Shown: piece after piece, positions 8,262 through 17,815 of the stretch
How the letters are laid out: each line of letters begins with the position of its first letter
Position numbering within the stretch: position 1 is the first letter of the stretch
Source: Arthrobacter wenxiniae
GTDB taxonomy: Bacteria; Actinomycetota; Actinomycetes; Actinomycetales; Micrococcaceae
NCBI RefSeq assembly: GCF_013376105.1
Contig: NZ_JAAMFM010000008.1
Coordinates: 60,578 to 124,577, forward strand
DNA length: 64,000 nt
Direction of reading: 5' to 3'
The notes under the pieces: model-generated
The model's database searches: none
Seen by the model: the letters and a program-made list of their open reading frames with translations, nothing else
Told to the model about the DNA's origin: nothing
Made by a program: the position numbers and the translations under genes

Positions 8262-9630
8262 CGCCCCTGCCCCTCTTCAGCGAATCGGTCAGGGCCGGCA
8301 GGTAGCTGCCCACCTGGGCCAGGATGCCGCCCACCATCTCGTTGACGCCGTCGCCGCCATTGAGGACCGTCAGTTGGCCCACGTGGCCAAAGGGCTCGGC
8401 GGCCGCGGCAACGATTGCGGGCATGTTCTCCGCCAGCTGCTGGGAAATGACGGCCTCCTGGTTGGTGCCGAGGGCCTCCGCCCGGGCCCTGATGCCGTCG
8501 GCTTCGGCGAGGGCCTTGGCCTTGATGGCCGACGCCGCCGCCTCCCCGCGCGCCTTGGTCGCCGCCGCCTCGGCCTCGCCCGTGATCTTCGTGGCGCCGG
8601 CCATGGCCGCGGCGGCCGCGGCGTTGGCCTGCGCCTCCACCTCGGTCTTCCTGGCCCGCGCCTCGGCGGCACTGATGTCCGCGGACTTTTGGGCCTCTGC
8701 CTCCGTCCGCTGCGCGTAGGCCCGGGCGTCGGCCGGTTTGCGGACGGTGGTTTGGAGCTTTTGTTCCTCGCGGTCGGCCTCAAGCTTGGCCACCTGGGTC
8801 TCCTGGACCACCACCTGCTGGCGCGCGGTCGCATCCGCCAGCGGGCCGGCCTGCGCCGCGTTCGCCCGGGCCCGCTCGGCGTTGGCCGCTGCGGCCGACT
8901 GCTTGATGGCGGAGACACTCTGCGCGTCCGCAATGAGCGACGCCGCCTCGGCCTCCTTCTCGGCCGCCTCGCGGTTCCGGGTGGCCTCGGCGATCCTGGC
9001 TTCCATCTTCACCTGGGCAATGTGCGGCTTCGCCAGGTTCTGGATGTACCCGGTGGGGTCCTCCAGGTCCTTGATCTGCAGCGAGTCCACCACCAGGCCC
9101 AGCTTTTCCATTTCAGTGCCGCTGGCGCTGCGCACCTGGGAGGCAAGCTTGTCGCGCTCCCGGATGATCTCCTCGACCGTCATGCTGCCGATGATGGACC
9201 GCAGGTGGCCCTCGAAGACGTTGTACACCTGGCTTTCCATCTTGGCCTGCTGCCCCAGGAAACGCCGGGCCGCGTTGGCGATGAACGGCGTCGAATCCCC
9301 GATCTTGAAGATCACCACCCCCTGCACCACCACCTGGATGCCCTGTGAGGTAACGCAGTTGACCTGCAGCTCGGTTTCGTTCAGGGTCAGCGACAAGGCG
9401 CGGACGGTCTGCAGCCCGGGAACCACAAACGCACCCTTGCCGGTGACGATCTTGAAGTCCATGCCGTCCGTGGTGGCGGGCCGGCCGCGGGTGAAGCCGG
9501 AGATGATCAGGGCCTCGTTGGGTTCGGCCACCTGCCACATCATCTTCACGGACACCCGCACCAGCACCAGCAGCACCACCAGCGCCACGATGATGGCGAT
9601 GAGGGGAAGAAACGCTAACAGTAGTTGCAT
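8236..9630 (-). CDS. Flotillin-like SPFH/band 7 membrane protein
   Basis: 464 residues. A hydrophobic N-terminal segment (about 3-27) anchors it, an SPFH domain follows (about 30-190), then a long Ala/Glu/Lys-rich coiled coil (about 190-340) and a C-terminal region. This is the YqiK/FloT architecture. Flotillins organise membrane microdomains and affect fluidity and complex assembly. The ATG at 9630 begins the membrane segment; the frame upstream is low-complexity and non-coding in character. It is coupled to the downstream NfeD-like gene. Confidence 0.88.
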   Translation of the reverse strand: MQLLLAFLPLIAIIVALVVLLVLVRVSVKMMWQVAEPNEALIISGFTRGRPATTDGMDFKIVTGKGAFVVPGLQTVRALSLTLNETELQVNCVTSQGIQVVVQGVVIFKIGDSTPFIANAARRFLGQQAKMESQVYNVFEGHLRSIIGSMTVEEIIRERDKLASQVRSASGTEMEKLGLVVDSLQIKDLEDPTGYIQNLAKPHIAQVKMEARIAEATRNREAAEKEAEAASLIADAQSVSAIKQSAAAANAERARANAAQAGPLADATARQQVVVQETQVAKLEADREEQKLQTTVRKPADARAYAQRTEAEAQKSADISAAEARARKTEVEAQANAAAAAAMAGATKITGEAEAAATKARGEAAASAIKAKALAEADGIRARAEALGTNQEAVISQQLAENMPAIVAAAAEPFGHVGQLTVLNGGDGVNEMVGGILAQVGSYLPALTDSLKRGRGDGRQPPQP

Positions 9631-10029
9631 GGCCGTGGCCTTTTCGCGGGGCCAGCACTCGTCCCGACGGCTGGCCGTGGGCCGCCGGACTGGCCGACGG
9701 CCTGAAAATGAAGTTGTGGGTTGTCCGCGGTGTCGGGGCACCGCTGGATGCCGCCGCCGCGCCAACGGGCTCGACGCCGGCAACGCGCCGGCGGCGGGAA
9801 CGAACGGCTCTGCGAACGGGCCGATTCCGCACGGGAAACGGGCCTCGTTGTTGGGTGCAACGCTACTCGCACATGCTTGGATTTGGCCCTCTGCCGGCCG
9901 TGAAAACTGCGCCGCGGCGCGTCGCCCTGCCGCGTGGCGCGGGTGCCAAGCGGGCCGAAGCCCGTCCCGATAGACTTGAGCGGGCGCGTTTTGGCGGGCC
10001 CGACCATCACCTGCGTTCCTGGAGCCTAA
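9631..10029. other. Divergent intergenic region
   Basis: About 400 bases between the flotillin and glycosidase starts. It should hold both promoters. A GGAG site lies just before the glycosidase ATG. I see no RNA gene, convincing promoter pair or repeat. Confidence 0.5.
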
Positions 10030-11784
10030 ATGACACCGTCCCGCACCACCCCCAACCGACCCGACAAGCCGAAGGGCCAAGGCCAGGCACGTCGGATGAC
10101 ACGGGCGCCGGGCGGTGCCTGGGCCCGGAAGCGTGTCGCTGCCGCCGGCGTGGCCGGGGCCGTCGTTGCCACCGCCGCGGTGTCACTGGTGGTGGCGGGG
10201 ATGCCTCTCCTCCACAACGTCCTCGGCTCCAGCACCGCGGAAAAAACAACGCAGGCCCCCATAGTCATCACCACCCCCGCCACACCGTCCGTGTTCCCGA
10301 CGTTTGAGCGGCCGGAATATGTTCAGCCCGCCGTGCCGGCGTCGGCGACAGCAGCCGTCAAGGCCACCACCATCAAGGTGGGTTCCGACAAGACGGGCAG
10401 GATCATGCCGGAGGGACTGGCCGGACTCTCGATGGACACCGACCACCTGGTGGACATGCACATCGATCCGGCCCGGTCGAACTTTGCCCAGATCCTGAAG
10501 ATGAGCGGCGATCCCGTCATCCGCTTCGGCGCGCAGGCCGTGGACCGCCGGTTCTTCTGGACCTCCACGGACGAGCCCATCCCGAACTGGAAGGTGGTCC
10601 CGGCCTACACGAGTGACAAGCGCCAGGTCATCAAGATCACCCCGGCCACGCTGGAGAACCTGAAGCACCTGCTGGACCAGGGCAACGCCCGCGTGCTGAT
10701 GGCCGTTGACATGGGTCACTACGATCCGGCCCGCGCGGCCGACTTTGCCAAGTGGGCGCACAAGATCCTCGGCGACCGCATGGTGGGCATCAGCCTGGGC
10801 AATGAGCCCAACGGCTACAACCGGGTGCAATATGCCTACCTTGCCCTGCGGCCCGCGGACTACACCTTCGCCGACTGGGCCAGGGAGGCCCGCGCTTACT
10901 CGGAGGCAATTGCCAAGGCCGCTCCCGGCGTCAAGGTGGTGGGGCCGCAGGCCTACAGCGAAGTGTGGTGGAAGGGGTTTGCCGGGTTGGACCTGCCCAA
11001 CGCCGGGGCCCTGACCTACCACAACTACCCGTTGTCGACTTGCGATGCCCCGGCCAATTCGCCGCAGGCGAGAACCATCAAGAATGCGCTCTCACGCACG
11101 CTTAGCGACTACAGCGCCAACTATGCGGCGTCGGCCGTGAAGGCTGCGGCGGGCCACAACATTCCCGTGTGGAATTCGGAAACGAACATTTCCACGTGCT
11201 TTGGCGGCAACGAAGTGCTCAAGACGCAGGCCTCCGCCATGTGGACCATAAATTATGCGATGCGCTCGGCCATGGAAGGCGTCACGCAGTTGAACTTCCA
11301 CGGCGGACTTGAGGCGTGCAAGGGCGGGGCGCCGGGCTCTCCCCTGTGCGACAGCGGCCCGTATGGCAAGCCCAGCGGAGAGCTGACCATGCGCCCCCAG
11401 TACTACGGAATCATGATGGTCAACAAGCTGGGCGCCGGCAACTTCCTCAAGTCTGAAGTGGACGGGGACCAAAACGTCTACGCGTACCCGGTCCAGCACA
11501 AGGACGGCACCATGGGAGTCATGGTGGTCAACCAGAACGACCCCGCCAAGCAGGCCCCCGTCAAGATCACCTTGATGCTGCCGCGCCAGGCCGCCACGGG
11601 AACCATGACGCAGCTCTCCGGCCCCACGCTGACCGCCCAGGACCAGACGCGTATTGACGGCGAAAAGTCCTCGGGGAAGCCACTTGCCAAGCAGGCCCGG
11701 ATCCCCGGTTTCAAGGCTGGCGAACAGTCCATGACCCTCGAGCTGAATTCGGGTACCACAAGCATCCTGAACTTCACGTTCTAG
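10030..11784 (+). CDS. Membrane-anchored GH79-like glycoside hydrolase
   Basis: 584 residues. A basic N-terminus and one hydrophobic segment (about 35-60) suggest a signal anchor, followed by a Pro/Thr-rich linker (about 70-110). The catalytic TIM-barrel-like region has ISLGNEPN (probable acid/base E259) and PVWNSETN (probable nucleophile E384), the clan GH-A pattern seen in GH79 beta-glucuronidase/heparanase relatives. A C-terminal beta domain follows. It probably acts outside the cell on glycans; the true substrate is unknown. It is transcribed alone. Confidence 0.72.
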   Translation: MTPSRTTPNRPDKPKGQGQARRMTRAPGGAWARKRVAAAGVAGAVVATAAVSLVVAGMPLLHNVLGSSTAEKTTQAPIVITTPATPSVFPTFERPEYVQPAVPASATAAVKATTIKVGSDKTGRIMPEGLAGLSMDTDHLVDMHIDPARSNFAQILKMSGDPVIRFGAQAVDRRFFWTSTDEPIPNWKVVPAYTSDKRQVIKITPATLENLKHLLDQGNARVLMAVDMGHYDPARAADFAKWAHKILGDRMVGISLGNEPNGYNRVQYAYLALRPADYTFADWAREARAYSEAIAKAAPGVKVVGPQAYSEVWWKGFAGLDLPNAGALTYHNYPLSTCDAPANSPQARTIKNALSRTLSDYSANYAASAVKAAAGHNIPVWNSETNISTCFGGNEVLKTQASAMWTINYAMRSAMEGVTQLNFHGGLEACKGGAPGSPLCDSGPYGKPSGELTMRPQYYGIMMVNKLGAGNFLKSEVDGDQNVYAYPVQHKDGTMGVMVVNQNDPAKQAPVKITLMLPRQAATGTMTQLSGPTLTAQDQTRIDGEKSSGKPLAKQARIPGFKAGEQSMTLELNSGTTSILNFTF

Positions 11785-11841
11785 GCACGGACCGCTGGAA
11801 GGTGTACCCGTGGCCCGTGGAGACCGCTTCGCACGGAGCTG

Positions 11842-12417
11842 CTACCCCGCGGGCTCGGCGAACCAGAGCCGCGTTTCACCGTACTTTTTCTCCGCAAACA
11901 TCTCCAGCGACGCGGGCCAGGCGGGCTCGGGCGTGCGGGATGAGCGCTCCACCACCACCACGGCGTAGGGGCTGAGCCGCGGGCCAAGGAGCTCCAGCAC
12001 CAGCGAAAGTTCGTCCTCCGTCAGAGGATACGGTGGGTCCAGGAAGACCAGGTCCCACTGGTCCACGCCGGCCTCCGCAACCCTGGCCAGGAATGACTCC
12101 ACCCGCGAGCGCTGCACGGAAACAATCTTGCGGCCGCGCACCTTGTTCACCAGCTCGGCGTTGCGCTGGCACACGCCGGCGGCCTTGTCGTTGAACTCGA
12201 CCAGCTCCACCGACTTGGCCCCGCGGCTGGCGCTTTCCACCCCGAGCGAGCCGGAGCCGGCGTACAGGTCCAGGACCCGGACATCCGCCAGCATGTTCAT
12301 GGATTCCAGGCGCGAGAACAGCGCCTCCTTGACCCGGTCCGTGGTGGGCCGCGTGCCGTCGCCGGGCACCGACACCAGCGGCGTTCCACCGGCGGCGCCG
12401 GCAACAATCCGGCTCAC
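11842..12417 (-). CDS. rsmD: 16S rRNA (guanine-966-N2)-methyltransferase
   Basis: 191 residues. It methylates G966 of 16S rRNA in the assembled small subunit. The SAM-binding loop DLYAGSG is at 50-56 and the catalytic DPPY of N-methyltransferases at 127-130. It lies 30 bases downstream of recG on the same strand, the common actinobacterial pairing. Confidence 0.94.
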   Translation of the reverse strand: MSRIVAGAAGGTPLVSVPGDGTRPTTDRVKEALFSRLESMNMLADVRVLDLYAGSGSLGVESASRGAKSVELVEFNDKAAGVCQRNAELVNKVRGRKIVSVQRSRVESFLARVAEAGVDQWDLVFLDPPYPLTEDELSLVLELLGPRLSPYAVVVVERSSRTPEPAWPASLEMFAEKKYGETRLWFAEPAG

Positions 12418-12447
12418 GCGCGCACCCAGCCGGCGACCGAAGAACTG

Positions 12448-14844
12448 CTAGCCACGCTCAAGGAAGGCCTCATTCCGTTCAGTCAGGTACGTGTCGATTT
12501 CCAGTTTCAAGGCGGCATGTTCTTTCAGCTCCGGATCGGCGCCAACAATTTGCGTGGCATCCGCCCGCGCCCGCTCGATGAGCGCCTCGTCCCGCAGCAC
12601 GCTGAGCATGCGCAGCCCGGAACGTCCGCCGGACTGCCTTGCCCCCAGGATGTCCCCTTCGCGGCGCAGTTCCAGGTCCTCGCGCGCCAGCACGAAGCCG
12701 TCCGTGGTCGCCGCCACGGCGTCGAGGCGCTTCCGGCTCGGGTGCCCACGCTCCAGGCCGGTCACCAGCAGGCACAGGCCCGGGTGTCCGCCGCGGCCCA
12801 CGCGACCGCGCAGCTGGTGCAGCTGCGACATCCCAAACCGGTCCGCATCCAGGATGACCATCAGCGTGGCATTGTGCACATCCACGCCCACCTCGATCAC
12901 GGTGGTGGCCACCAGCACGTCGATGCCGCCGGCAGCGAATTGGGCCATGGTGCCCTGCTTGTCCGCCGAATCGAGCCGCCCGTGCAGCGCCTCAATGCGC
13001 GTGCCCGCCAGGGCCGGGACCGTGCGCAAGTACTGTACGACGTCGAGTACCCCGGCCATGGGGCGGTCGTCGCCGTCGTCGGGGGTTGAGTCTGTCGAAA
13101 CCCCGGGTCTCGACGCGCTCGCAGGGCTCGCTGCTCGACCACCGGAATCCGCTGCTCGACCACCGGGGGCGTCGTCGTCACCAATCTTGGGGCACACCAC
13201 GTAGACCTGGCGGCCTTCGTCGATCTCCTCGCGGGCCCGCTCCCAGACCCGCGATTCCCAGGACGGGTGGTCGGCCAGCGGCGCCACATGGGTGGTGATG
13301 GGGGCCCGGCCCTTGGGCAGTTCCGTCAGCTCGGACACTTCCAGGTCTCCGAACATGGTCATGGCCACGGTCCGGGGAATGGGGGTGGCCGTCATGACGA
13401 GCAGGTGCGGCGGCTTGGCGGCCTTGGAGCGCAGGACGTCGCGCTGCTCCACGCCGAAGCGGTGCTGCTCGTCCACCACGATCAGTCCCAGGTCGGCAAA
13501 CTGCACGTTGTCGGAGAGCAGGGCATGCGTGCCGATCACGATCCCGGCCTCGCCGGAGGCGGCCGCCAGCAGCGACTTTTTGCGCGCGGCGGCAGGCATG
13601 GACCCTGTCAGCAGCACCACATTGGTGGCGTCCGGGCCTCCCAGCAGCGGGCCCTGGCCCAGGTCGCCGAGCAGCGCCAGGATGGAGTTCAGGTGCTGGG
13701 CGGCAAGCACCTCGGTGGGGGCCAGGAACGCGGCCTGCCCGCCGGCGTCGACCACCTGGAGCATGGCACGCAGGGCCACCACGGTCTTGCCCGAGCCCAC
13801 CTCACCCTGGAGCAGGCGGTGCATGGGGTGGCCGGCGGCAATCTCCCGCGCCACGAGGTCGCAGATTTCCTGCTGACCGCCCGTCAGCGCATAGGGCAGC
13901 CGGGCGTCAAAGGCGTCCAGCAGCGCGCCGGGAACCAGGGGCCGCGCCGTGGCGTCCTGCCGCAGGGCCTCGACCCGCTTTTGGGCCAGGGCGGCCTGCA
14001 GCGCCAGGGCCTCCTGGTAGCGGAAGCGCTGCCGGGCCCGGGGCCAGTCCTCCATGGTGGCGGGCCTGTGGATTTGTTCGTACGCCTCCCACAAGGGCAT
14101 GAGCTTTTCCCGGGCGGCGATGGCGGCCGGCACGGGGTCCGGGACCTTGCCGAGGTCCAGGGCCGGCAGCAGGGCGGTGATGACGTCCTGTGTCTTCCAG
14201 CTGGGGAACTTTGCGGTGGCCGGGTAGACGGGGACGGGCTTGACGGCCTGGATCTCCGCCTCGTGCTCGGCGAGGGGATCGTCCGGCAGCAGCACGTAGT
14301 CCGGGTTGGTCAGCGACTTGTGGCCGCCGTACAGGGTGACGCGGCCGGAAAACATGGCCAGCACGCCAGGCCGCAGCTCCTTTTGGGCCTTCCAGCCGTT
14401 GAAGAAGCTGATCTTCAGCCCGGACGGGCGCCCGCTGTTGTCCGTAATCACGACGTCGCTGATGGTCCCCTTGCGCCGTTGCATGGGGCGGGTGGCCAGA
14501 TCCACCACGCGGGCCAGGATGGTCACCTCCTCGTCCAGCGGCAGCTTGTCCAGGTCGGTCAGTTCGCCGCGGGCCAGGTACCGACGCGGGAACTGGTGGA
14601 GCATCTGGCCCACCGTGGAAATCTCCAGGTGCTTCTCCACCGCCTTGGCCGTGGCGGCCCCCACCAGGCGGGACAGCTGCAGGGCAAGGTCGGGGTACTC
14701 GCGCACGCGCGGCGGCTGCGGCTCGTCCGGCAAGCCGCCCGGACCGGAATCGCCGCCCAAGCCGGGCACGCCGCCCAGGCCGGGGTCGCCGGCGTCGTAC
14801 CCGCCACAGTCGAAGGCGGAGCCGTCAGAGGAGGTCATGGGCAT
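12448..14844 (-). CDS. recG: ATP-dependent DNA helicase RecG
   Basis: 798 residues. It remodels stalled replication forks and branch-migrates Holliday junctions. A wedge/OB domain precedes the helicase lobes. Walker A GEVGSGKT is at 347-354, DEQH at 458-461, and the later helicase motifs end in the QLRGRVGRG region. It exceeds the usual 690-740 residues because of a Gly-rich N-terminal tail and an Asp/Ala/Gly-rich insert at about 555-592. That insert comes from a dispersed DNA repeat (13084-13164). The start may be either of two ATGs at 14844 and 14838, and it overlaps the DAK2 gene end. Confidence 0.95.
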   Translation of the reverse strand: MPMTSSDGSAFDCGGYDAGDPGLGGVPGLGGDSGPGGLPDEPQPPRVREYPDLALQLSRLVGAATAKAVEKHLEISTVGQMLHQFPRRYLARGELTDLDKLPLDEEVTILARVVDLATRPMQRRKGTISDVVITDNSGRPSGLKISFFNGWKAQKELRPGVLAMFSGRVTLYGGHKSLTNPDYVLLPDDPLAEHEAEIQAVKPVPVYPATAKFPSWKTQDVITALLPALDLGKVPDPVPAAIAAREKLMPLWEAYEQIHRPATMEDWPRARQRFRYQEALALQAALAQKRVEALRQDATARPLVPGALLDAFDARLPYALTGGQQEICDLVAREIAAGHPMHRLLQGEVGSGKTVVALRAMLQVVDAGGQAAFLAPTEVLAAQHLNSILALLGDLGQGPLLGGPDATNVVLLTGSMPAAARKKSLLAAASGEAGIVIGTHALLSDNVQFADLGLIVVDEQHRFGVEQRDVLRSKAAKPPHLLVMTATPIPRTVAMTMFGDLEVSELTELPKGRAPITTHVAPLADHPSWESRVWERAREEIDEGRQVYVVCPKIGDDDAPGGRAADSGGRAASPASASRPGVSTDSTPDDGDDRPMAGVLDVVQYLRTVPALAGTRIEALHGRLDSADKQGTMAQFAAGGIDVLVATTVIEVGVDVHNATLMVILDADRFGMSQLHQLRGRVGRGGHPGLCLLVTGLERGHPSRKRLDAVAATTDGFVLAREDLELRREGDILGARQSGGRSGLRMLSVLRDEALIERARADATQIVGADPELKEHAALKLEIDTYLTERNEAFLERG
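13084..13164. repeat. Dispersed repeat inside recG
   Basis: GGTTGAGTCTGTCGAAACC (13084-13102) is followed by GGTCTCGACGCGCTCG and two copies of GCTGCTCGACCACC (13130-13143, 13151-13164). This is the inverted-repeat-type element GGTTTCGACA...CTCGACCACC that is widespread in Micrococcales genomes. Here it is carried in frame within a helicase gene. A second copy lies at the end of the permease gene near 49.2 kb. Confidence 0.75.
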
Positions 14845-15868
14845 CCGCAGTGGCGTTGGGGCTCAGCGCGGAGATGCTGACGTTGCTTGGATCACCCACG
14901 GCCTGGATGGCATCCAGCGCGGTGGCCGGCGACGGGACGTGGACGTGGACGCGCCACGGGTACGCGCCGCTGTCGTCGGCCTGTTCGGTGACGGCGCTGA
15001 AGATGACGGACTCGCCCAGCTCGTCCAGCTGCATGCGCAGGCCGGCGGCCGCCAGCGGCGTGAGGTTGATGGTGCACATGACCTCCACGCCCAGCTGTTC
15101 GGGCATGCCCAGGGCGATGTTGGGGTCCTGGACCTTGTAGCCGGAGAGCCCGTCCAGCAGGTCCTCCTGGAGTGGCTCGCCCACCACCACGGACCGCAGG
15201 CAGTCCAGGATCAGCAGCAGCCCGACGCCACCGGCGTCCACCACGTGGGCCGCCGCCAGCACGCCAAGCTGGGATTCGGTCAGCACCACGGCCTCCCGGG
15301 CCGCGGCCACGGCGCCGTCCAGGGTCTCGGCCAGCGCCTGGTTGGAGTCGTCGCCGTTGAGCGCCGACTCCACCTCGGCGGCGCCGCGGGCCGCGGCCTC
15401 CAGCACGGACAGCATGGTCCCGGGCATGGGCTCGCTCAGGGCGCTCCAGGACCGCAGCTGGGCGCGGTGCAGGCCCGCGGCCAGCAGGGGACCGTTGATC
15501 CGCTGCTGCCCGGCAAGGGGCTCGGCCATGGCGCTGAGGAACACGGAAAACAGGGTGCCGGAGTTGCCGCGGGCCTGCTCCATGGCGGCGCGCCCGGCGG
15601 CGGCCATGGTGGTTCCGGCGTCGCACGGCTCCAGTTCCGCCACGGCCTGGGAGGCGGACCGTACGGTCAGGTAGAGGTTGGTCCCGGTGTCGGCGTCGGC
15701 CACGGGGTAGATGTTGATGGCGTTGAGCCTGTCGCTGTGATTGGCGAGCGTTTGTTCGGCCTTGGCGAGCCAACGTCGAATTACGGGTGCAGTTGCGGCA
15801 ATCTTAGACTGCAAAATGATCCCATCCCACAGCGCCGTCCACGACGCTTTTGAAGTTCCGTCCGTCAA
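14825..15868 (-). CDS. DAK2 (DhaL/FakA N-terminal-type) domain protein
   Basis: 347 residues. The motif NIYPVADADTGTN (52-64) supplies the Mg-ATP-binding aspartates of the DAK2 fold, and ARGNSGTLFSVF matches the second conserved block. FakA fatty-acid kinases carry such a domain, usually in proteins of about 550 residues with a C-terminal FakB-interaction region; this one is shorter. Kinase function is inferred only. The ATG at 15868 gives a 65-base overlap with thiL; a TTG within residues 17-20 could be the true start. It is followed by recG, a common order. Confidence 0.78.
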   Translation of the reverse strand: MTDGTSKASWTALWDGIILQSKIAATAPVIRRWLAKAEQTLANHSDRLNAINIYPVADADTGTNLYLTVRSASQAVAELEPCDAGTTMAAAGRAAMEQARGNSGTLFSVFLSAMAEPLAGQQRINGPLLAAGLHRAQLRSWSALSEPMPGTMLSVLEAAARGAAEVESALNGDDSNQALAETLDGAVAAAREAVVLTESQLGVLAAAHVVDAGGVGLLLILDCLRSVVVGEPLQEDLLDGLSGYKVQDPNIALGMPEQLGVEVMCTINLTPLAAAGLRMQLDELGESVIFSAVTEQADDSGAYPWRVHVHVPSPATALDAIQAVGDPSNVSISALSPNATADAHDLL

Positions 15869-16820
15869 GGGAAACCGCCGGTTGGCCGGCGCCCGCGGAC
15901 ACTACTGAGCCTATCCCAATGAAGCTGGGCGGGAGCGCACCATTGGCTGGGAATGTGGATAACAATCCGTGGTCTTCCCCGCCGCTGAGCACCCATTGCA
16001 GCGGGTCCGCCCCCAGTGCCCGCCCGCATTCGGCCAGCCGTTCCGCCAGCCTTCCCAGTACGACGCCGTCCAGGTCCAGCCGGGTGCCGCTGGCCGCGGC
16101 GAGGCGCCCGGCGTCGCGCAGCAGGCCGTCGGAAATGTCCATCATGGCGGTGGCCCCGGCGCGGGCCGCCGCGGGTCCGGCGACGAGCGGCGGCTGCGGC
16201 CGGTTGAAGAGGTCCGCCGCGTGCTGCAGCGCGGGCGTGTAGTTGGGGGGGGCGATGCCGCTTTCCTGCAGCGCCCACCCGGCGGCGGACCATCCCACGT
16301 TGCCGCACACGGCCACCACGTCGCCGGGGCGGGCGCCGCTGCGCAGCACGGGGTCCCGGCCGTCCAGGGATCCGGTCACGGCCACGGTCACCACGATTTC
16401 CGAGCCCCCGGACAGGTCCCCCCCGGCCACCGAACACCGCCCGGCGCCGAGCGCGAGGATCGCGGCACCCAGGCCGTCGGCCAACCCCTCAACCCAGGCC
16501 ACCGGCGTCGTGCCCGGAAGGGTCAGGCTTACCACCATGGCCGTGGCCTCGGCGCCCATGGCGTTGATGTCGCTCAGGTTTTGCGCGGCGGCCTTCCAGC
16601 CGACGTCGTAACCCGTGGTCGCGTAGCCGTTGGGCCAGGCGAGGCGGAAGTCCCTGTCCTGGACCTGGGTGTCGATCGAGATGACGGTGCGGCCGTCGGG
16701 GGAGGCGATGATGGCCGAGTCGTCGCCAGGTCCCAGCAGCGTGGAGGTGCCGGCAGGCAGGCGCGGGAAGATGCGGGCCAGCAGGGCCGATTCGGAGAGT
16801 TGGTCCACGGTGGGCGTCAT
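15804..16820 (-). CDS. thiL: Thiamine-monophosphate kinase
   Basis: 338 residues. It phosphorylates thiamine monophosphate to the active diphosphate. The N-terminal GPGDDSA (30-36) and the ISIDTQVQDRDFR segment match the metal and substrate loops. AGGDLSGG and DISDGLLRDAGRL are further family motifs. It starts ATG at 16820 and runs into the DAK2 gene. Confidence 0.94.
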   Translation of the reverse strand: MTPTVDQLSESALLARIFPRLPAGTSTLLGPGDDSAIIASPDGRTVISIDTQVQDRDFRLAWPNGYATTGYDVGWKAAAQNLSDINAMGAEATAMVVSLTLPGTTPVAWVEGLADGLGAAILALGAGRCSVAGGDLSGGSEIVVTVAVTGSLDGRDPVLRSGARPGDVVAVCGNVGWSAAGWALQESGIAPPNYTPALQHAADLFNRPQPPLVAGPAAARAGATAMMDISDGLLRDAGRLAAASGTRLDLDGVVLGRLAERLAECGRALGADPLQWVLSGGEDHGLLSTFPANGALPPSFIGIGSVVSAGAGQPAVSLDGRNFKSVVDGAVGWDHFAV

Positions 16821-16911
16821 GGTTTAACCGTAGCGGGTGGGGCTGACACGGTGCGTCCGCCGACGGCCGGCCCGGTTGCGGCCCGCGTGGCGGCCTGTGA
16901 AGATGATTGTG

Positions 16912-17694
16912 ATGACTGACATGGAGCGGTATCTTCAGGCCTATGACGACCAGCTCCGGACCGATGCGGAAACGCCCAGCGCGTTGAGCGTGGCCGCGAT
17001 GGGTCCGCTGCGGCTGGTGACCTTTGCCGGCGGCCGCGGATTCATCACCTACCGCGACCTCGCGGGGGCCGTTGACATTGCCGCCCTGGTGGCGGACGCG
17101 CTGGGCCATTTCCGCGTGGACCCGGACATCACCGGCGTTGAATGGAAGACCCGGGGCCACGACCACGCCCCGGGCCTGCACGAGGCGCTGGTGGCGAACG
17201 GATTTGTGCCCGGCGAGCCCGAATCCATCATGGTCGGCCCGCTGGAGGGCCTGTCTGCGGACGCCCCCGTGCCGGCCGGGGTGACGCTGCGCAAGGTGAC
17301 CTCCAACGCCGACGTGCGGGCCATGAGTGCCATGGCCGACGATGCCTTTGGCGAGTCCGTCAACACGCGCACCGCGGACGCGCTGATCGCACGCCTTGCC
17401 CGCCACGACGGCATGGAACTGTGGGTCGCTGAAATCGATGGGCGCATGGTCAGCGCGGGACGCCTGGAACCGGTGCCGGGCACGGACTTCGTGGGGATCT
17501 GGGGCGGCGCCACCCTGGCGGAGTTCCGCGGCCGCGGCATCTACCGGGCGCTGACGGCGGCCCGGGCCCGTTCGGCCCTGGCCATGGGGAAGAAGCTGGT
17601 CCACAGCGACTCCACGGAATTCTCCCGCCCCATCCTGGAACGGTCAGGGCTGGTCAAGGTCTCCACCACCACCCCGTACGAGTGGACGCGCTGA
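16912..17694 (+). CDS. GNAT-family N-acetyltransferase
   Basis: About 260 residues. The C-terminal half carries an acetyl-CoA-binding pattern: GIWGGATLAEFRGRGIYRALTAARAR gives the R/Q-x-x-G-x-G/A loop. The N-terminal half resembles a degenerate GNAT repeat. Substrate is unknown. Starts at 16903, 16912 or 16921 are possible; I chose the MTDMERYL ATG. It stands alone between thiL (divergent) and the TPR gene (convergent). Confidence 0.78.
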   Translation: MTDMERYLQAYDDQLRTDAETPSALSVAAMGPLRLVTFAGGRGFITYRDLAGAVDIAALVADALGHFRVDPDITGVEWKTRGHDHAPGLHEALVANGFVPGEPESIMVGPLEGLSADAPVPAGVTLRKVTSNADVRAMSAMADDAFGESVNTRTADALIARLARHDGMELWVAEIDGRMVSAGRLEPVPGTDFVGIWGGATLAEFRGRGIYRALTAARARSALAMGKKLVHSDSTEFSRPILERSGLVKVSTTTPYEWTR

Positions 17695-17815
17695 CGCGGG
17701 TCCGGGTCCGCCGATTGCGTGCCAGGCTGGCGGGACCGCATGACACTTCGCCCGCCGCGGACGGCGGCACGCCGTGAGCGCGGGTCTGCGTCGCGCGGGG
17801 CTCGGTCTCTCTCGG

